Assembly (NCBI GenBank): GCA_021810205.1
Contig: JAJZJC010000027.1
Coordinates: 1 to 37,698 of the forward strand
Reading direction: 5' to 3'
DNA: 37,698 bases
Origin: Actinomycetes bacterium
Lineage (GTDB): Bacteria > Actinomycetota > Acidimicrobiia > Acidimicrobiales > RAAP-2
Shown: piece after piece, positions 33,237-37,698 of the stretch
How the letters are laid out: each line of letters begins with the position of its first letter
Position numbering within the stretch: position 1 is the stretch's first letter
The notes under the pieces: generated by a model
Told to the model about the DNA's origin: nothing
Seen by the model: only the letters and a program-made list of their open reading frames with translations
The model's database searches: none
Position numbers and translations under genes: made by a program

Positions 33237-33656
33237 ATGGCGAGCGCAGCAGTCCGGGACCGGATGCTGGCGGCCGGCCAGCGCATCACGCGTCAGCGCG
33301 ACGCGGTCGCGAACGTCTTGGAGCGCGCCACGCGCCCGCTCGGTGCCCGGGAGGTCTGTGACGCGGTGGCCGAGTCGGACCCCGACGTCGGCCGGGCGAC
33401 CGTCTTCCGCACGCTCCATGCCTTGGTCGAGGCGGGGATCGTCCAGCGGGTGTCCCTCGCCGGGGGCCAGACCGGCTACCTGATCTGCAAGACCGACGGC
33501 CACCACCACCACCTCGTGTGCACCCACTGTGGTCGTACCACCGACCTTCCGGAGACCGCAGTGGCGCCCTTCCTCGGCCGGGTGGAGCGCAGCCACGGTT
33601 TCGTCGTCGACCACACCAGCTTCGACGTGTACGGCAGGTGTGCCACCTGCCGGTGA
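33237..33656 (+). CDS. Fur-family metal-responsive regulator
   Basis: 139 residues. The winged helix (RITRQRDAVANVLERATRPLGAREVCDAV) is followed by DPDVGRATVFRTLHALVEAGIVQRV, the DNA-recognition helix. The dimerisation domain has KTDGHHHHLVCTHCGRTTDL, with the His-rich metal site and first CxxC, and ends GRCATCR, the second CxxC of the structural zinc. Whether it is Zur, Fur or PerR cannot be told. It may repress itself and the divergent permease through the AT-rich dyad. The cox genes begin about 100 bases downstream. Confidence 0.9.
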   Translation: MASAAVRDRMLAAGQRITRQRDAVANVLERATRPLGAREVCDAVAESDPDVGRATVFRTLHALVEAGIVQRVSLAGGQTGYLICKTDGHHHHLVCTHCGRTTDLPETAVAPFLGRVERSHGFVVDHTSFDVYGRCATCR

Positions 33657-33758
33657 GCGCTGCCGCACCCCTTGTGCGCCCCATGCATTGACGAGGCGCT
33701 CTCCTTCGAGAATGATCTTGGCGCACCGCCGGCGGGGGGCCGACGGGAGGAGGTGGGC

Positions 33759-34637
33759 ATGCAAGTCCCGGCACCGTTCGAATACGCACGGGCGAGCACC
33801 GTCGACGAGGCGATCGAGCTCCTCGGTCGCCACGGCGCAGGTGCCCGGCTCGTGGCGGGGGGGCACAGCCTCCTGCCGATGATGAAGCTTCGGCTCGCGC
33901 GACCCGATGCGCTCGTCGACATCAACGGGCTGAGCGACCTCGACTACATCCGGGTGGACGGCGACGAGATCGCGATCGGGGCCATGACGCGCCACGCCGG
34001 CGTGCTCGGCTCCGCGGTGCTCGCCGAGCACTACCGGATCTTCGCCGAGGCCGAACGCGTCATCGCCGATCCGATCGTGCGCAACCGTGGCACCGTCGGT
34101 GGCTCTCTCTGCCAGGCGGACCCCGCCGAGGACCTCTCCGCGGTGTTCGCCGCGCTGCGCGGCACCGCGGTCGTCCGCTCCGCGTCGGGCTCGCGGACCG
34201 TGGCACTGCGCGAGTTCCACACGGGACCCTACGAAACGGTGGTTGGCGAGGGCGAGATACTGGTCGAGGTGCGGGTGCCGATCCGCACGCATCTCGGCTC
34301 GGCGTACGAGAAGGTCGAACGGCGTGCCGGGGACTGGGCCATCGCGGCGGCCGGCGCCTTCGTGCAGCTCGACGACGCAGGCGCGGTACGCGACGTCGGC
34401 CTCGGGCTCGCAGCGGTCGGTGCCGAGCACTACACGTGCGAGGAGGCCGAGGATCTGTTGCGCGGGCGCCCGCTCTCCGACGAGGCGATCGCCGAGGCGG
34501 CGGCGTTGTGCGCGCAGCGCTGCCAGCCACAGGCCGACCAACGAGGGCCGGTCGACTACAAGCGGCACCTCGTGGGCGTGCTGGTGGGCAGAGCGCTCAG
34601 GAGATCTGCGGGACGAGCCAGAGGGGAGGAGGTCTGA
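33759..34637 (+). CDS. coxM: CO dehydrogenase medium (FAD) subunit
   Basis: 292 residues from ATG 33759, with GGGAGGAGGTG upstream; the track's start at 33672 adds unrelated residues. [20 protein letters not shown] begins the FAD domain, [14 protein letters not shown] and [18 protein letters not shown] are the two FAD-binding loops of CoxM, and [19 protein letters not shown] lies in the C-terminal domain. It carries electrons from the CoxS clusters to FAD and the respiratory chain. The stop shares one base with the coxS start (TGATG). Order M-S-L is that of form I CO dehydrogenase operons. Confidence 0.92.
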   Translation: MQVPAPFEYARASTVDEAIELLGRHGAGARLVAGGHSLLPMMKLRLARPDALVDINGLSDLDYIRVDGDEIAIGAMTRHAGVLGSAVLAEHYRIFAEAERVIADPIVRNRGTVGGSLCQADPAEDLSAVFAALRGTAVVRSASGSRTVALREFHTGPYETVVGEGEILVEVRVPIRTHLGSAYEKVERRAGDWAIAAAGAFVQLDDAGAVRDVGLGLAAVGAEHYTCEEAEDLLRGRPLSDEAIAEAAALCAQRCQPQADQRGPVDYKRHLVGVLVGRALRRSAGRARGEEV

Positions 34638-35125
34638 TGCGCATCTCCGTGCGGGTCAACGGCGACGAGGCGAGCGGCGACGTCGAGCCAAGGCTGCTCC
34701 TCGTGCACTACCTGCGCCAGACGCTGGGACTGACGGGGACGCACTGGGGCTGCGACACGTCGAACTGCGGCGCTTGCACCGTCCTGCTCGACGGCGTGCC
34801 GGTCAAGAGCTGCACCGTGCTCGCCGTCATGGCCGACGGCCACGCTGTGACGACCGTCGAGGGCCTCGCGACGTCTGATGGGCTCGACCCCGTGCAGGAA
34901 GGCTTCATGCAAGAGCATGGCCTGCAATGCGGCTTCTGCACGCCGGGGATGATGCTCACCGCACGGGCGCTGCTCGACCGGGACCCGGATCCCGACGAGG
35001 CCACCATCCGTGAGGCCATCTCGGGCAACCTCTGCCGATGCACCGGCTACGAGAACATCGTGCGAGCCATCCGTTGGGCAGCCGGTCACCCGGCGGCCGA
35101 GGTCGCGAAGGAGGCGTCGCTATGA
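34637..35125 (+). CDS. coxS: CO dehydrogenase small (2x [2Fe-2S]) subunit
   Basis: 162 residues. The N-terminal plant-ferredoxin-like domain has [22 protein letters not shown] for the first [2Fe-2S] cluster. The C-terminal helical domain has CGFCTPGMM and [11 protein letters not shown] for the second cluster, beside the Mo site. It passes electrons from the molybdenum centre to CoxM. All eight Cys ligands are present. The stop overlaps the coxL ATG (ATGA), so the three subunits are made together. Confidence 0.94.
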   Translation: MRISVRVNGDEASGDVEPRLLLVHYLRQTLGLTGTHWGCDTSNCGACTVLLDGVPVKSCTVLAVMADGHAVTTVEGLATSDGLDPVQEGFMQEHGLQCGFCTPGMMLTARALLDRDPDPDEATIREAISGNLCRCTGYENIVRAIRWAAGHPAAEVAKEASL

Positions 35126-37548
35126 CCACCACCGAACGTCCCGCCGACTCCGACGACCTCCGCAGCCCCGCGGGGAACCCCTTGGGGTTCGGGCGGATGC
35201 TGCGCAAGGAGGACGCGCGCTTCCTGCGCGGCCATGGACGCTACGTCGATGACGTGGTGCTCCCCGGGATGCTGCACGGCGCCATCTTGCGGAGCCCCTA
35301 CGCGCACGCCCGCATCCTCTCGGTCGACACGACGGCCGCCGACGCGCATCCCGGCGTCAAGGCGGTCATCACCGGCAAGACGCTCGAGGGGCTGAACCTC
35401 GCGTGGATGCCGACCCTTTCGGGCGACGTGACGGCGGTGCTCGCCACCGACAAGGTCCGGTTCCAGGGCCAGGAAGTGGCATTCGTCATCGCGGACGACG
35501 AGTACACGGCTCGGGACGCGCTGGAGCTCGTCGACGTCGAGTACGAGCCGCTCCCTGCTGTCGTCGACGCCCGACACGCGCTGGACCCAGATGCCCCCGT
35601 CATCCGCGACGACCTCGACGGCCGGACGGACAACCACATCTACGACTGGGAGGCGGGTGACGCCGAGGCGTGCGAGGCGGCGTTCGCCCGCGCGGATGTC
35701 GTAGTGGCCGAGGACATGATCTACCCGCGCGTCCACCCGGCTCCCATGGAGACCTGCGGGTCGGTCGCGTACATGGACAAGGTCACCGGGAAGCTGACCG
35801 TGTGGACCACCACCCAGGCACCGCACGCCCACCGCACCGTCTACGCGCTGGTCGCAGGGCTTCCCGAGCACAAGATCCAGATCATCTCCCCCGACATCGG
35901 CGGCGGCTTCGGGAACAAGGTCGGGATCTACCCCGGCTACGTGCTCTCCATCGTGGGCTCGATCGTCACCGGCGCCCCGGTGAAGTGGATGGAGGACCGC
36001 TCCGAGAACCTCATGTCCACGTCGTTCGCCCGCGACTATCACATGCACGGTGAGATCGCCGCCACCAAGGACGGCAAGATCCTGGCATTGCGGGTCAACG
36101 TGCTCGCTGACCACGGAGCGTTCAACGGCGTCGCACAGCCCACGAAGTTCCCCGCGGGGTTCTTCCACGTCTTCACGGGGTCCTACGACTATCCCGCCGC
36201 GCACTGCAAGGTCACCGCTGTCTACACGAACAAGGCGCTCGGCGGTGTCGCCTACGCGTGCTCCTTCCGGATCACCGAGGCGGTCTACCTCGTCGAGCGC
36301 ATGGTCGACTGCCTCGCGTTCGAGCTGAAGATGGACCCTGCCGAGCTGCGGATGAAGAACCTGCTGCGGCCCGAGCAGTTCCCCTACACGTCGCCGACCG
36401 GGTGGGTCTACGACTCGGGCGACTATCCGCGCGCGCTCGCCGAGGCGATGCGGATCGCCGGCTACGACGAGCTGCGCAAGGAGCAAGCCGAGCGCCGTGC
36501 GGCGGCCGCCCGGCCGGGTGCGGACCCGTCGGCACCGCTCATGGGCATCGGGCTGTCATTTTTCACCGAGGCCGTCGGCGCGGGACCCCGAAAGCACATG
36601 GACATCTTGGGGCTCGGCATGGCCGACGGGTGCGAGCTTCGGCTGCATCCGACGGGCAAGGCGCAGCTGCGGCTCAGCGTCCAGACCCAGGGCCAGGGCC
36701 ACGAGACGACCTTCGCCCAGATCGTCTCCCATGTGATCGGCATCCCACCCGAAGACATCGAGGTCCTGCATGGCGACACCGACAACACGCCATTCGGGCT
36801 CGGGACCTACGGCTCGCGCTCGACGCCGGTGTCCGGCGCCGCGGCGGCCGTCGCGGCTCAGCGCGTGAAGGAGAAGGCGCGCATCGTCGCCGCCGCCGCG
36901 CTCGAATGCTCGGTCGAGGACCTCGAGTGGGAGCATGGCCGGTGGTACGTGCGGGGGGACCCCGAGAGCGCCAAGACCATGGCGGAGCTCGCGATGGCCG
37001 CGCACAGCGCGCTGGAGCTACCCGAAGGGGTGGAGGGTCACCTCGATGCCTCCGTTGTCTACGACCCCCCGAATCTCACGTACCCCTTCGGCGCGTACAT
37101 CTGCGTGGTCGACGTCGACCCACAGACCGGTGCGGTCAAGGTGCGCCGGTTCATCGCTGTCGACGACTGCGGGCCTCGCATCAATCCGATGATCGTCGAA
37201 GGGCAGGTCCACGGGGGGCTTGCCGACGGGGTGGGCATGGCCCTCATGGAGGTGATCGCGTTCGACTCGGATGGCAACAACCTCGGCGGGTCGTTCATGG
37301 ACTACCTCCTGCCGACGTCGATGGAGTGCCCGAGCTGGGAGCTGGGCATGACGGTCACGCCGTCGCCGCACCACCCCATCGGGGTGAAGGGCGTCGGCGA
37401 GTCCGCCACCGTCGGATCGCCCGCAGCGGTGGTGAACGCCGTGCTCGACGCGCTCGGGCTCCGTCACGCCGACATGCCGTTCACGCCCGCGATGACCTGG
37501 CGCGCGATGCAAGGACGTCCGATGCGGCCGGATCTCGCCATCGAGTAG
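35122..37548 (+). CDS. coxL: Form I aerobic CO dehydrogenase large (Mo/Cu) subunit
   Basis: 808 residues from ATG 35122. Molybdopterin-binding segments include [14 protein letters not shown] and [13 protein letters not shown]. The active-site loop is AYACSFR, with Cys380. This matches AYxCSFR of form I CoxL, whose Cys binds the copper of the Mo-S-Cu site, and not the AYxGAGR of form II. Most form I enzymes have Arg at the variable position, so Ala here is uncommon. [17 protein letters not shown] near the end holds the catalytic Glu. It oxidises CO to CO2 and feeds electrons to respiration. Confidence 0.92.
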   Translation: MTTTERPADSDDLRSPAGNPLGFGRMLRKEDARFLRGHGRYVDDVVLPGMLHGAILRSPYAHARILSVDTTAADAHPGVKAVITGKTLEGLNLAWMPTLSGDVTAVLATDKVRFQGQEVAFVIADDEYTARDALELVDVEYEPLPAVVDARHALDPDAPVIRDDLDGRTDNHIYDWEAGDAEACEAAFARADVVVAEDMIYPRVHPAPMETCGSVAYMDKVTGKLTVWTTTQAPHAHRTVYALVAGLPEHKIQIISPDIGGGFGNKVGIYPGYVLSIVGSIVTGAPVKWMEDRSENLMSTSFARDYHMHGEIAATKDGKILALRVNVLADHGAFNGVAQPTKFPAGFFHVFTGSYDYPAAHCKVTAVYTNKALGGVAYACSFRITEAVYLVERMVDCLAFELKMDPAELRMKNLLRPEQFPYTSPTGWVYDSGDYPRALAEAMRIAGYDELRKEQAERRAAAARPGADPSAPLMGIGLSFFTEAVGAGPRKHMDILGLGMADGCELRLHPTGKAQLRLSVQTQGQGHETTFAQIVSHVIGIPPEDIEVLHGDTDNTPFGLGTYGSRSTPVSGAAAAVAAQRVKEKARIVAAAALECSVEDLEWEHGRWYVRGDPESAKTMAELAMAAHSALELPEGVEGHLDASVVYDPPNLTYPFGAYICVVDVDPQTGAVKVRRFIAVDDCGPRINPMIVEGQVHGGLADGVGMALMEVIAFDSDGNNLGGSFMDYLLPTSMECPSWELGMTVTPSPHHPIGVKGVGESATVGSPAAVVNAVLDALGLRHADMPFTPAMTWRAMQGRPMRPDLAIE

Positions 37549-37555
37549 GGGGGCC

Positions 37556-37698
37556 GTGGCTCGTCAGGATGTCTCCGACCGCTCTGCCGCGCTGCGAGCC
37601 GGGCGCGTCCCGTTCGTGCACGCCCGCGTCGTGCTCGCCGAGCCTCCCACGTCGGCCAAACCGGGTGACGAGGCGATCGTGCTCAAAGACGGAGGCAT
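37556..37698 (+). CDS. XdhC/CoxF-type molybdenum-hydroxylase maturation protein, 5' part
   Basis: Only the first 47 codons are inside the window, from GTG 37556, eight bases after coxL. RVPFVHARVVLAEPPTSAKPGDEAIVLKDGG is the N-terminal XdhC/CoxI domain, in which PTSxxPGD is conserved. Homologues in cox clusters insert the sulfido or Cu-S ligand into the Mo centre. The remainder lies beyond the right edge. Confidence 0.75.
   Translation, partial: MARQDVSDRSAALRAGRVPFVHARVVLAEPPTSAKPGDEAIVLKDGG

Overview
The window is very GC-rich and densely coded, with many GTG starts. Gene content is typical of a high-GC actinobacterium: form I aerobic CO dehydrogenase, an NRAMP/MgtE-CBS pair, YchF, SoxR and a Streptomyces-type PHO box. 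A deep-branching lineage such as Acidimicrobiia is my guess, and no rRNA gene is present to test it. At least eight genes have a TANNNT-like -10 hexamer only 6-7 nt before the start codon, so leaderless mRNAs are probably common here.

Layout. 1-2.8 kb: end of an MFS transporter and a convergent phosphate-symporter-like MFS gene whose promoter carries a PHO box. 2.9-5.3 kb: macro-domain protein, a Ser/Pro-rich exported protein and a stand-alone GT51 peptidoglycan glycosyltransferase. 5.6-9.6 kb: GGDEF diguanylate cyclase, SoxR-type regulator and a secreted S53 peptidase. 9.6-11.6 kb: a selenocysteine locus. 11.9-14.5 kb: zinc-ribbon miniprotein, Mug-type glycosylase, and LigD-type phosphoesterase and ligase as separate genes. 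14.5-17.6 kb: AhpD-like protein, FAH-family hydrolase, NifU-like scaffold and acyl-CoA dehydrogenase. 17.7-20.9 kb: PRC/MgtE-N/CBS protein and an atypical NRAMP transporter separated by a structured leader. 21-25.2 kb: an overlapping GT4, methyltransferase, toroid-protein and membrane-protein operon. 25.2-29.4 kb: minus-strand operon of aminopeptidase N, a GDT1-family transporter and a methyltransferase. 29.4-33.7 kb: PfkB kinase, YchF, APC permease and a Fur-family regulator. 33.8-37.7 kb: coxM-coxS-coxL and the start of an XdhC/CoxF-type gene.

The main discovery is at 9.6-11.6 kb. A minus-strand gene encodes a YVTN-type beta-propeller followed by a TlpA-like thioredoxin domain. Its redox motif reads W-UGA-G-P-C, where homologues have WCGPC. 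Reading continues in frame for 138 more codons through a complete thioredoxin C-terminal half. A long hairpin can form starting at the base after the UGA. Only 255 bp from the gene's start lies a divergent tRNA-Sec gene (selC) with anticodon TCA, a long variable arm and encoded CCA. An ORF caller splits this gene in two, and I read it as one selenoprotein of 530 residues. selA, selB and selD are not in the window.

Other points of interest are the phosphate-regulated transporter, overlapping -10 boxes of the pepN/pfkB pair, the structured leader and unusual helix-1 motif of the NRAMP transporter, the split LigD modules and the uncharacterised GT4-methyltransferase-toroid-membrane operon.
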